Shown here: positions 22,367 to 30,029 of the stretch, piece after piece
How positions within the stretch are numbered: the first letter of the stretch is position 1
Layout: every line of letters starts with the position of its first letter
Assembly (NCBI GenBank): GCA_052387955.1
Contig: JBQTIQ010000016.1
Location: 1 to 41,882, forward strand
DNA: 41,882 nucleotides
Direction of reading: 5' to 3'
DNA from: JBQTIQ01 sp052387955
GTDB lineage: Bacteria > Actinomycetota > Acidimicrobiia > Acidimicrobiales > JACDCH01
Notes under the pieces: model-generated
Databases searched by the model: none
Told to the model about the DNA's origin: nothing
What the model saw: the letters and a program-made list of their open reading frames with translations, nothing else
Translations under genes and position numbers: made by a program

Positions 22367-22696
22367 GTCGGCACCTGCCCTCTGGTCCGCTGCGCCGGCG
22401 CGGCGCCGGCACAGATGGGGCTGGGGCGGCCGGCAACCGCCGCCGGCCGACCAGTACCGTCCGGGTGAGGAGGCGTGGGCCGCACCGTCACCCCAGGAAC
22501 GCCGAAGTTGCCGGTACCGCACGCGGCCGCGAACCCTGGCCCGGTGGGTCGAGCCCGGAGTTGTCGGCACCATCTCGACCACGTCACTCCCCTTCGGCTC
22601 ACCATGGAGCCGGGACCGGGGACCGGGGCGCCGACTGAGCGAACACCCTAACGGTGCGTTCGGGCGCCGCCACCACGGCACGGGACCGGGCCCGGG
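22367..22696. other. 330-bp stretch upstream of GAF-ANTAR gene 2
   Basis: No confident gene. It holds a minus-strand TAGGGT box (22650-22645), possible in-frame N-terminal extensions of the GAF-ANTAR gene (ATG at 22573), and a competing minus-strand frame from the ATG at 22605 to 22336. The 3' end of the helicase gene bounds it on the right. Confidence 0.4.
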
Positions 22697-25387
22697 CTAG
22701 GAGGAGGCCGACGCCGCCACCACGGCCAGGATCTCGTCGCCGTACTGGTCGAGGCGGGCCGGGCCGATCCCGGGACAGGCTCGGAGCTCGACGAGGGATC
22801 CCGGCGCCCGGGCGGCGATGGCCTCGAGGTGCTTGTCGCTCAGCACCACGTAGGCGGGGACCCGGTCACGGCTCGACCGTTCCCGTCGCCAGGCCCGTAG
22901 GGCGCCGGCGGTGGCCGCCGCTGCGGGGCTGAGCGCGACGGCGCCGGAGGCCGCGGGGCCCGGGCGCGCCCGAGCGCCGCCCCCGGCCCCGGGACGCCCA
23001 CCGGTCCCGATCACCCGGCCCATCGGGGCCGAGCCGTCGAGCTCGGCCAAGAACGGGGAGGACCGGCCGGCGTCGCCCAGCACGACGACCCGGCGCCGGC
23101 CCCGGGTGATGGCCACGTGCAACACCCGTCGCTCCTCCTCCACGTCGTCGGCCAGCCGGTGGGGCACGAGCCCTTCGGTCACCCCGAACACGACGACCCG
23201 GTCCCACTCCCGGCCCTTGACCCGGTGCACGGTCGACAGCGTCACGCCTCCCTCGGCCCGCTGGCGCCCGAAGGCGGCGCGCAACCAGGGCTCGAACGAG
23301 CCGGCGTCGGGATGCAGGTCGGCCACTTGCAGCAGCGCCTCGAGATCGTCGAGGTGCGACCCGCCGGCGCCACCGGTCGAATCGAGCAGGGTCATGGCCG
23401 AACCCAGGCCGATGTCGTCCCGCACCGCCTGCAGGAGGTCTCGGCTGGTGGCACCGTCGCGGGCCAGGCCCACCAGATGATCGAGGTCGGCGCCCAGGGC
23501 CCCGAGCTTGTCGCTCACCTTGTCGTCGTCGATGCGCTCGGCGGCGCGGCGGACGTCGTCCACCGAACGGCACCGGCCGAGCCACTTCTCGGCCCAGTTG
23601 GGCAGGCCCCGGCTGGGCCGACGATGGACCTCGACGAGATCCGCGGGCACGATCTGGTCGGGGGCGACCGCGATGCGCACGTAAGCCAGCGAGGCCCGCA
23701 CGCCGAGCCGCCCGAGCACGTCCTCGGTGAGGATCGAGTCGATGGGCACGCCGGCCGCGGCCAGGGCGACGTGGGGGGCCAGCAGCAGCGAGCCGACGCG
23801 AGCGAGAACGGCCACCGAAGCCGGCTCGGCACCGGGCTCGTCCAACCACGAGCCGACGGTCCCGACGAGGGCGCTGGCCCCGTCGGTGGCGGCGTGGACG
23901 CGCACGGCCAGGGCATCGGGGACGGCCTCGACGTCGGGGCCGGGCCGGATCTGCTTGTCGACCCGGCGCCGGTTGTAGCTCAGCAAGGTGGCGGCGGAGG
24001 AGGTGACCGCCTGGGGACAGCGGTAGTTGACCTCGAGCGCGTGGGCCTGCGCCCCGGGGAAGTAGTCGGCGAAGCGGATGAGGAAACGGGGGTCGGCGCC
24101 GGCATGGCCATAGATGGTCTGGTCGTCGTCGCCGACGCCGAACACGTCGAACCCGGGTGCCGCCACCAGCCGGGCCAACAGCACGTGGGCCGGGGTGAGG
24201 TCCTGCACTTCGTCGATCAGCAGGTGCCGGTGCTCACGCTGGACCGATCGGCGGAACTCGCCGTCGGCCAGCAGCGCTTCGACGGCCAGGTAGACCTGTT
24301 CGTCGAAGTCCACCACCCCTTGACGGCGCAGCTCGGCCCGGAACCGGGGGAACGCATCGGCCAGTCCGTCCACGTCGTCGGTCGAACCCTCGACCTCGGC
24401 GGGGTCGCGTAGGCCGAGACGGATGAGCGACAGCCCGTCGAGATAGGGGCGGATCGGGTCGGTGTTCACCCGCCGCCGCGATCGGGGGACGAGGCCTTCG
24501 ACGATGCGACGGACGTCGCGCTCGTCGAGCACGTCGGGGCGCCGCCCCAGCCACCGGGCCACCAGGGAATAGGCCCAGGCGTTGAGGGTCTGGACCCGGG
24601 CGCCCAGGCCCGGGGTACGGGCCGCCATCTCTTCTTGGGCCTTCTTGTTGTAGGCGACGGCAAGCACCCCGTCGACCTCGTAGCCACGCCTGCCCAACAG
24701 CTCGCGCAGCCTCTCGGTCAGCACCCGGGTCTTGCCCGAGCCGGCGGGGGCGATGACCCGGGCCGGTCCGGCGCCGTGGCCGACCGCCGCCAACTGGTCC
24801 GGCGCCAGGTCGGTGTCGGCGACCCTCGGTGCCCCGCCACGGCCGTCGCCGCCGGGCCTGGCCAGTGCCCGCTGCAGGGCCGACCGTCCGAGCTCCACCG
24901 TCTCGCGGTGCACGACGGCAGCGCCGTCGACATCCCCGGGCTGGGGCGCCCGCGGCCCCCCGTCGACCCAGGCCGGGGCACCATCGAGGACCACGTCACC
25001 GGCGCCGCCGGCGTGTTCGTCGGCGCCGGCCCCGACCGCTTTGCGCGCCCACCACCACACGGGCTCACCGGAGCGGGCGTCGTAGGTGTTGGCCCACACC
25101 AGGAAGTGCAGTCGATCGAACCACACCTCGTGCTCGGCCCCGAACGTCCAGGGCTCGCCGACGTAATCGACCGGGGCGCGGAAACGGGCCGGGTCGACGG
25201 CGAGCACGACCACCACCGGGCTGCGGGTGGCCCATGCCTCATGCAGCCGCTGGACCACGTTGGCCGGGTCGGACAGTGCCGCCTCGTCGACCACGACCTC
25301 GGGGGAGTCGGCCCACGGCGCCGGCACGTCCTGGCCGGCCGTGACCACCACCCCCCGCCCGAGGATCGCGGGGCCGGGGATGTCCAT
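22697..25387 (-). CDS. UvrD/Rep-type superfamily 1 DNA helicase with HRDC domain
   Basis: ATP-dependent 3'-5' DNA helicase of 896 aa, probably in DNA repair. Residues 1-185 form an extra N-terminal domain (FDRLHFLVWANTYD, VWWWARKAV) found on some actinobacterial UvrD homologues. The helicase core starts with the Q-motif region LAPDQLAAV, Walker A APAGSGKTRVL at 213-222, Walker B LLIDEVQDLTPAH, motif III GDDDQTIYGHAGA, motif IV LEVNYRCP, motif V LSTVHRVKGREWDRVVVFGV, and motif VI EEERRVLHVAITRGRRR. A Gly/Ala-rich linker leads to an HRDC domain (YVVLSDKHLEAIAARAPGS, ACPGIGPARLDQYGDEILAV). The ATG at 25387 has a -10 box 6 nt upstream, so it is probably leaderless. Confidence 0.93.
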   Translation of the reverse strand: MDIPGPAILGRGVVVTAGQDVPAPWADSPEVVVDEAALSDPANVVQRLHEAWATRSPVVVVLAVDPARFRAPVDYVGEPWTFGAEHEVWFDRLHFLVWANTYDARSGEPVWWWARKAVGAGADEHAGGAGDVVLDGAPAWVDGGPRAPQPGDVDGAAVVHRETVELGRSALQRALARPGGDGRGGAPRVADTDLAPDQLAAVGHGAGPARVIAPAGSGKTRVLTERLRELLGRRGYEVDGVLAVAYNKKAQEEMAARTPGLGARVQTLNAWAYSLVARWLGRRPDVLDERDVRRIVEGLVPRSRRRVNTDPIRPYLDGLSLIRLGLRDPAEVEGSTDDVDGLADAFPRFRAELRRQGVVDFDEQVYLAVEALLADGEFRRSVQREHRHLLIDEVQDLTPAHVLLARLVAAPGFDVFGVGDDDQTIYGHAGADPRFLIRFADYFPGAQAHALEVNYRCPQAVTSSAATLLSYNRRRVDKQIRPGPDVEAVPDALAVRVHAATDGASALVGTVGSWLDEPGAEPASVAVLARVGSLLLAPHVALAAAGVPIDSILTEDVLGRLGVRASLAYVRIAVAPDQIVPADLVEVHRRPSRGLPNWAEKWLGRCRSVDDVRRAAERIDDDKVSDKLGALGADLDHLVGLARDGATSRDLLQAVRDDIGLGSAMTLLDSTGGAGGSHLDDLEALLQVADLHPDAGSFEPWLRAAFGRQRAEGGVTLSTVHRVKGREWDRVVVFGVTEGLVPHRLADDVEEERRVLHVAITRGRRRVVVLGDAGRSSPFLAELDGSAPMGRVIGTGGRPGAGGGARARPGPAASGAVALSPAAAATAGALRAWRRERSSRDRVPAYVVLSDKHLEAIAARAPGSLVELRACPGIGPARLDQYGDEILAVVAASASS

Positions 25388-25393
25388 GGCCGC

Positions 25394-25399
25394 ACCCTA
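25394..25399 (-). promoter_or_regulatory. -10 box for the leaderless helicase gene
   Basis: Minus-strand TAGGGT, then 6 nt (GCGGCC), then ATG. The same TAGGGTGCGGC string precedes the MscS gene at 41463. Confidence 0.55.
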
Positions 25400-25425
25400 G
25401 GCACGGACTGTGACACCCGATCCGA

Positions 25426-25456
25426 TTGACTGTGGTGTACCAGGCCCGGCTATCGA
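25426..25456 (+). promoter_or_regulatory. Possible -35/-10 promoter of the aldo/keto reductase
   Basis: TTGACT (25426-25431) and TATCGA (25451-25456) are separated by 19 bp, somewhat longer than ideal. The downstream leader holds GAGGAGAGA as ribosome site before the ATG at 25469. Confidence 0.4.
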
Positions 25457-25468
25457 GGAGAGATCACG

Positions 25469-26467
25469 ATGAGGACCGTCACTCTGGGCGGTGTGTTGGA
25501 GGTCTCGGCGCTCGGCCTGGGCTGCATGGGGATGAGCGAGTTCTACGGGCCGACCGACGACGAGGAATCCCTGACGGTGCTCGATCGCGCCTTCGACCTG
25601 GGGGTCACCCTCTACGACACGGCCGACCGCTACGGCATGGGCCACAACGAGGAGCTCCTGTCACGGTTCTTGCCCCGCGTGCGCGACCAGGTCGTGGTGG
25701 CCACCAAGTTCGGCATCGTGCGTGACCCCGACGACCCGGCCAAGCGGGGGTTCCGGGGCGACCCCGACTACGTGCGCCAGTCCTGCGACGACTCCCTGCG
25801 CCGGCTCGGCGTCGACGTCATCGACCTCTACTACCAGCACCGCGCCGACCCGAACGTGCCTGTGGAGGACACCGTGGGCGCCATGGCCGATCTGGTCGCG
25901 ACGGGCAAGGCCCGGTTCCTGGGCCTGTCGGAGGCGCAGCCCGACACGATCCGTCGGGCGCACGCCGTCCATCCCATCACCGCCCTGCAGTCGGAGTGGT
26001 CATTGTGGAGCCGCGACATCGAGGACGAGGTGGTACCGACCTGCCGCGAGCTCGGCATCGGTATCGTCCCCTACTCACCGTTGGGCCGAGGTTTCCTGAC
26101 CGGCGGCATCACCAGTCCCGACGACCTGGCCGAAGGCGACTTCCGGCGCAACAACCCCCGCTTCCAGGGCGACAACTTCCAGCGCAACCTCGACGTCGTG
26201 GACGAGGTCAGGTCGCTGGCGGCCGAGAAGGACCTGACCCCAGCCCAGCTGGCGCTGGCGTGGGTGCTGGCCCAGGGCCCCGACGTCGCCGCCATCCCCG
26301 GCACCAAACGGGTGCGCTACCTGGAGGAGAACATCGCCGCCCTCGATGTCGTGCTGAGCGCCGGCGATCTGGCCGCCATCGAGGCGGTGGCACCCGAGGG
26401 CGGCTTCGCCGGCACCCGCTACCCGGACATGAGCTTCGTCGCCGGCACCACCCCAGCCAAGGCCTGA
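25469..26467 (+). CDS. Aldo/keto reductase
   Basis: NADPH-dependent oxidoreductase of 332 aa with a TIM-barrel fold. The catalytic tetrad is Asp50, Tyr55, Lys80 and His124 (YDTADRYG, ATKFG, YYQHR). The N-terminus ALGLGCMGMSEFYGPTDD and the cofactor end segment PGTKRVRYLEENIAAL match the AKR13-like group (YghZ, pyridoxal reductase and Streptomyces AKRs). The substrate is not predictable. A ribosome site (GGAGAGA) precedes the ATG. It is divergent from the helicase gene, with 81 bp between starts, and convergent with the STAND-like gene. Confidence 0.92.
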   Translation: MRTVTLGGVLEVSALGLGCMGMSEFYGPTDDEESLTVLDRAFDLGVTLYDTADRYGMGHNEELLSRFLPRVRDQVVVATKFGIVRDPDDPAKRGFRGDPDYVRQSCDDSLRRLGVDVIDLYYQHRADPNVPVEDTVGAMADLVATGKARFLGLSEAQPDTIRRAHAVHPITALQSEWSLWSRDIEDEVVPTCRELGIGIVPYSPLGRGFLTGGITSPDDLAEGDFRRNNPRFQGDNFQRNLDVVDEVRSLAAEKDLTPAQLALAWVLAQGPDVAAIPGTKRVRYLEENIAALDVVLSAGDLAAIEAVAPEGGFAGTRYPDMSFVAGTTPAKA

Positions 26468-26542
26468 GCTCGCCCGTCATGGGCCGAGCGGCTCTCGGTC
26501 GGTCGCCGCACGCCGTCGCTGCCCCGGCGGGGGACACCAGCG

Positions 26543-28372
26543 TCACCGTCGCATGCCGGGGCCCAGCGCCGTCGCCAGCAGACGGAACCGCGCCACCGCG
26601 TCGACGCCGACGAGCCGCTGCCAGAGGGCGTCCACCTCGGGGTCGGGCCCGAGCCGCCGGGCGGCGACGATCGCGTCACGGACCCAGTCCAGCGCGACCC
26701 CGCTCGAGGGCGACGGGACGCCGGCCTCCTCGGCGCGCACACCGAAACGGTGAAAGGCCGCCCGGGTGCGCTCGTCCCACCGAGGTGACACCGCCGCACC
26801 GAGGTCAGAACAGGCCCGCAGCAGGCGGGGGAAGGCCGCCTCGGTGGCCAGCTCGTCCATGCCCATCGCAGCCGACCCCATCGCCGCCATGGCCCGCTTG
26901 GCGTCGAGGGTGAACACGGGCCCCAGCGTCCCCGTGTCGACGACGGACAGGCCGGCGAGCACGATGGCCGGTGCACGCCGGCCGTCGGCCGCCTCGCCGA
27001 GGCTCATCTCGCCGAGGTAGTTGCGGCCGTTGTCACGCCAGTCCCTGCGCTCCTCTACGGTCGCCAGCGCGGCGCGCAGAACGGCGCTGGCGGCGGCCAG
27101 GTCGCCGGCCTTCCGGTGGGTGAGCCCGAGGGCCAGCGTGAGCACCAGCAGTTCGGGTCGAACCGCCACCGCGGTGCGGGCTACGGCCGCCGCGACACGG
27201 TCGGCGTCGGCCGCCTCGACACCGAGGCCGCGCAGTCGTCCGGCCAGCACCGGGCCACAGCTCAGGACCGGGCCCTCCGAGACGAGGAGGCCGGCGTCGG
27301 AGCCCGCGGCGCCGGTGGCGTGGACGAGATCGGTGTACACGGTCTCGAGATCTCGCTCCACCTCCCCGCCGGCGATGAGGGTGACAGCAGCCACGGCGAG
27401 GGAACGGTGCCGGGCCCGGAAGGCGTCGCCGCTGCCGGTGGCCAGCCCGACGGCCTGCAGCGGCGCCTGGAGGCGACCATGGCGTTCGGCGCGACCCACG
27501 CCCACGAGGTCGGCCACGACGGTCAGGTCGACGCCGTCGATCCCGGCGGCGTCGGCGGCAGCGGCGTAGAGGAACGCATCGCGGGCGCCGGTGCCGAGCC
27601 CGGCCATGCGGCCGGCGACGTGGGCCCGAAGGGCGGCGGTGCCGATGCGGAGATCGATCGTGGCGCCGAGGAGCGACCCTTCAGGCGCCGAGGCCCGGTC
27701 CCGCAGGAGCTCGGCCCGTTCCGACGCCGGCGTCGACTCGAGCAGACCGAGGCGCCCCTGGGCGTCCCAGGCGGCCACCACCTTGACGGCGTCGGTGGGA
27801 GTGAGGGCCATCGTCGCCGCCCGCTCACCTCGCCCCGGCCACAGGGCCACGATCTGCTCCCATGCCGGCTCCGCGGCCCGGTGGTGTTCCCGGAACGCTT
27901 CCTTGAGGTCACCCTCGCGCCCGGCCAGCAGCCAGTGCACGTCTCGCCGGCCGGCAGCCGACACCGCCCGGGCCGCGGCCTCGACAGCGCGGGCTATCTC
28001 CCCCACCTCGTCGCTGGCCAGCACCAAGGGGCCATCAGGCAGCAGGGGGACGGCGTCCGGGTCCAGGCCGGCGTCCGGGCCGCGGAACAGCACCCGGTGC
28101 CCGGAACGCGCCAGATCAGCGACCGCCTGTCGCAACGACGTGCTCTGGCCCCCGCCGGCCGGGCCCACCAACAGGACCATGGTCGGTCCCTCGGCCGCGG
28201 TCAGGGCGGCGACCGCCCCGGCCACATGCCCGCGGCGCGGCACCCGCGACTCCTCGGCCACGGCGTGCGGCCACTCCGGCGCGCCGCCGCCGTAGTAGAC
28301 GTCGAGCTCGTCGACGGTGAGGGGGCTGGCGGCCAGGAGGGAGGAGGTGACCTCGCTCCAGCCTTCGAGCAC
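26543..28372 (-). CDS. STAND-like regulator protein with degenerate P-loop, unknown role
   Basis: 609 aa from the GTG at 28372. Residues about 63-240 look like a STAND/AAA ATPase module: LLVGPAGGGQSTSLRQAV at the P-loop, LVLASDEVGEIA as a possible Walker B region, and WLLAGREGD as a sensor-like segment. The invariant P-loop lysine is Gln76, so ATP binding is doubtful. The remaining 350 residues are alpha-helical, Ala- and Leu-rich and repeat-like (AALATVEERRDWRDNGRNYL, GLTHRKAGDLAAASAVLRAA), resembling TPR arrays of large regulators. No DNA-binding or toxin domain was recognised. The frame is open upstream to 29008 but crosses the divergent DUF2784 gene, so the longer start is rejected. Confidence 0.7.
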   Translation of the reverse strand: MLEGWSEVTSSLLAASPLTVDELDVYYGGGAPEWPHAVAEESRVPRRGHVAGAVAALTAAEGPTMVLLVGPAGGGQSTSLRQAVADLARSGHRVLFRGPDAGLDPDAVPLLPDGPLVLASDEVGEIARAVEAAARAVSAAGRRDVHWLLAGREGDLKEAFREHHRAAEPAWEQIVALWPGRGERAATMALTPTDAVKVVAAWDAQGRLGLLESTPASERAELLRDRASAPEGSLLGATIDLRIGTAALRAHVAGRMAGLGTGARDAFLYAAAADAAGIDGVDLTVVADLVGVGRAERHGRLQAPLQAVGLATGSGDAFRARHRSLAVAAVTLIAGGEVERDLETVYTDLVHATGAAGSDAGLLVSEGPVLSCGPVLAGRLRGLGVEAADADRVAAAVARTAVAVRPELLVLTLALGLTHRKAGDLAAASAVLRAALATVEERRDWRDNGRNYLGEMSLGEAADGRRAPAIVLAGLSVVDTGTLGPVFTLDAKRAMAAMGSAAMGMDELATEAAFPRLLRACSDLGAAVSPRWDERTRAAFHRFGVRAEEAGVPSPSSGVALDWVRDAIVAARRLGPDPEVDALWQRLVGVDAVARFRLLATALGPGMRR

Positions 28373-28426
28373 CGCTTCCGGAGGCCCATCGGTGGGGGAC
28401 GGAGGCGAGGAGGTGGGGACGAGCGG

Positions 28427-28432
28427 ACTATA
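28427..28432 (-). promoter_or_regulatory. -10 box upstream of the STAND-like gene
   Basis: Minus-strand TATAGT, the closest match to TATAAT in this part of the window. It lies about 54 bp upstream of the GTG at 28372, so this transcript would have a leader of about 48 nt. Confidence 0.45.
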
Positions 28433-28464
28433 GGGCCCGCCACCGCCGAGGCGTCCCGCCCCCG

Positions 28465-28470
28465 TACGGT
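28465..28470 (+). promoter_or_regulatory. -10 box for the leaderless DUF2784 gene
   Basis: TACGGT ends 7 nt before the GTG at 28478. Confidence 0.5.
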
Positions 28471-28477
28471 GGCTGGG

Positions 28478-28867
28478 GTGTACGGGGCACTGGCCGATGT
28501 CGTGGTCCTCGCCCACGTGGCCTACCTGGCGTTCCTGGTCGTCGGTGGCTACCTGGCCTGGCGGTGGTGGCCTGTCCTGTGGGTGCACGTGGCGGCGGCG
28601 GCGTGGGCCGCGGGGATCGTCCTCGTCGGCTACGACTGTCCGCTGACGTCGCTCGAGGAGTGGTTGCGGGAACGGGCCGGCCAGGCGGGTGGCGACGGCT
28701 TCATCGACCGCTACGTCGAAGACGTCATCTACCCCGGCGCGCTGACGCCGTACCTGCGGGTCGCTGTCGCCATCGCCATCGCCGTGTCCTGGTGGGGTTG
28801 TGCCCGCCGCCGGCGCCGCCGGGCACCGATGCCGGGGCGGCCCAGCCTCCCGGGAGTGCGGTCGTGA
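28478..28867 (+). CDS. DUF2784 family membrane protein
   Basis: 129-aa integral membrane protein with three to four hydrophobic helices (about 3-28, 32-52 and 100-118). Family markers are VVLAHVAYLAFLVVGGYLAW, then GYDCPLTSLEEWLRE and GGDGFIDRYVEDVIYPG. DUF2784 proteins have no established function. The GTG start is fixed by the -10 box. It is divergent from the STAND-like gene; a long upstream open frame on the same strand is antisense to that gene and is ignored. Confidence 0.85.
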   Translation: MYGALADVVVLAHVAYLAFLVVGGYLAWRWWPVLWVHVAAAAWAAGIVLVGYDCPLTSLEEWLRERAGQAGGDGFIDRYVEDVIYPGALTPYLRVAVAIAIAVSWWGCARRRRRRAPMPGRPSLPGVRS

Positions 28868-28883
28868 AGCGCCGGCTGGCGAC

Positions 28884-29015
28884 CTCGCCGACAGGCTCAA
28901 CACGATGCCCAAGCACGTCGTCTCGAGCACGCTGAGGGAGCCGGCATGGGCCGACACCTCGCTGGTCCCGGGGGCCGTGGCGGACGGGGTCGCCCGCCTC
29001 AAGAGCAAGGACGGG
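28884..29015 (+). pseudogene. Remnant of a dihydrofolate-reductase-family (RibD C-terminal) gene
   Basis: One frame reads DRLNTMPKHVVSSTLREPAW and continues to VARLKSKDG, which matches the middle of actinobacterial DHFR-like/RibD C-terminal proteins (LN..PK.VVS.TL..P.W ... LK...G). Neither the N-terminal part nor the GS..L and G.G parts of the family is present, and the frame loses family character after about 29015. A second short frame (DLAAFGIDVDRSQHPG) continues to about 29130 without a recognised family. This looks like a deletion remnant; no promoter is visible. Confidence 0.55.
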
Positions 29016-29101
29016 GCCCGTCGAAAAGGACCTCGCAGCCTTCGGCATCGACGTCGATCGTTCCCAGCATCCGGGGACGAGGGCGAGCCCGGCCTTCGTG
29101 C

Positions 29102-29665
29102 TCAGTGGCGGTCCGCCACCGGCCGACCGGTGAAGGCGACGAGCCCCTCGATCGGGGTGGCGGCGGCCGGCGCCTCCTGCGCCGCCGCGAACATGCCGGC
29201 CTCGCGCATGGCCGGCGAGATCGCGTCCCGGGCGAAGGCGTCGACGGCGGCCACCAGTTCGTCCGGCGGCAGATAGGCCTGACCGGTAGCGGTGGCGAGG
29301 TCCCAGCCGTGGACCAGGCCATCGAGCACGACGAAGCGAGCGAAGGCCTGGCCGGGAACCTCCCCGATCGGGGCCACGATCGTCCGGTCGAGCGCTCCCG
29401 GAGCGTGCATCGCCTCGGCCAGCCCGGCCATCGCTTGGCCGAAACGGGCGACCGGGTCACCCGGACCGTCGTCACCGGCCGACGGCGCGGCCTCGCCCCG
29501 GAAGCCGGCGGCGAACGCCGTCGCCCCGAGGGTCATGTGCTCGAGAACACCTCGCACCGTGAACTCCCGGCACGGCGTCGGCGCGTCGATCTGGTCGGGG
29601 CCGATGCCGGCCACCACACCGCCCAGCACCGGTACGAGTTGGTCGAGTTGTTGGAGTGCGTCCAT
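29102..29665 (-). CDS. TIGR03086 family metal-binding protein (DinB/MDMPI fold)
   Basis: 187-aa four-helix-bundle protein related to mycothiol-dependent maleylpyruvate isomerase and DinB. The family signature is visible: DAPTPCREFTVRGVLEHM supplies the first metal His, and VLDGLVHGWDLATATGQ supplies the second His and Asp, with a C-terminal FTGRPVADRH. Members are thought to bind a divalent metal and perhaps act in mycothiol chemistry; the reaction here is unknown. The ATG at 29665 is preferred because AAGGAG lies 6-7 nt upstream and it matches the family N-terminus. An in-frame ATG at 29776 adds 37 plausible helical residues. Confidence 0.82.
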   Translation of the reverse strand: MDALQQLDQLVPVLGGVVAGIGPDQIDAPTPCREFTVRGVLEHMTLGATAFAAGFRGEAAPSAGDDGPGDPVARFGQAMAGLAEAMHAPGALDRTIVAPIGEVPGQAFARFVVLDGLVHGWDLATATGQAYLPPDELVAAVDAFARDAISPAMREAGMFAAAQEAPAAATPIEGLVAFTGRPVADRH

Positions 29666-30029
29666 GGAGGCTCCTTGTCGGGTGAGGCCGGACAGGTGGC
29701 GCACGGCCAACGCGGCGGCTTCACGGTCTCGGCCGTGTTCCACCAGCCGTTGCACCTCGCGGTCCCAGGCGGTCATGACGCCATCGTCGCCGAACCGCTC
29801 CTCGGCGGCATCGGGCCGGAGACCCATTCGGCATCGCGGCCCGATGGGCAGAACCACCCATCTCCTCGGGGGGCGCCGGCGGCGGGTCGTGCCAGGTTGG
29901 GTCGTTCGGTCGATGCCGGCCACCACGCGTCCGTCCGAGGATGGACCTCGCCCCCGGAGGACGCGTGGGCCGCGATGGGGGTGCTCCGCTACCGTCGCGG
30001 CAACACCTAGCGACGGCCGGAGGGGACGC
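29666..30029. other. 364-bp gap between divergent genes
   Basis: It contains the possible 37-codon N-terminal extension of the TIGR03086 gene (to 29776), then about 210 bp with no recognised gene or repeat, and finally the promoter and ribosome site of the LuxR-type gene. Confidence 0.5.
29990..29995 (+). promoter_or_regulatory. Possible -10 box of the TPR-LuxR gene
   Basis: TACCGT, 34 bp before the GTG at 30030; a predicted leader of about 28 nt includes the GGAGGGG ribosome site. Confidence 0.35.

Noticed and set aside
27116..28477. Upstream part of a 583-codon plus-strand frame
   Set aside because: It is antisense to the STAND-like gene; only the last 130 codons (from 28478) match a family (DUF2784) and have a promoter.
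28373..29008. N-terminal extension of the STAND-like gene to 29008
   Set aside because: It would overlap the whole DUF2784 gene and the divergent promoters, and the residues are low in complexity.
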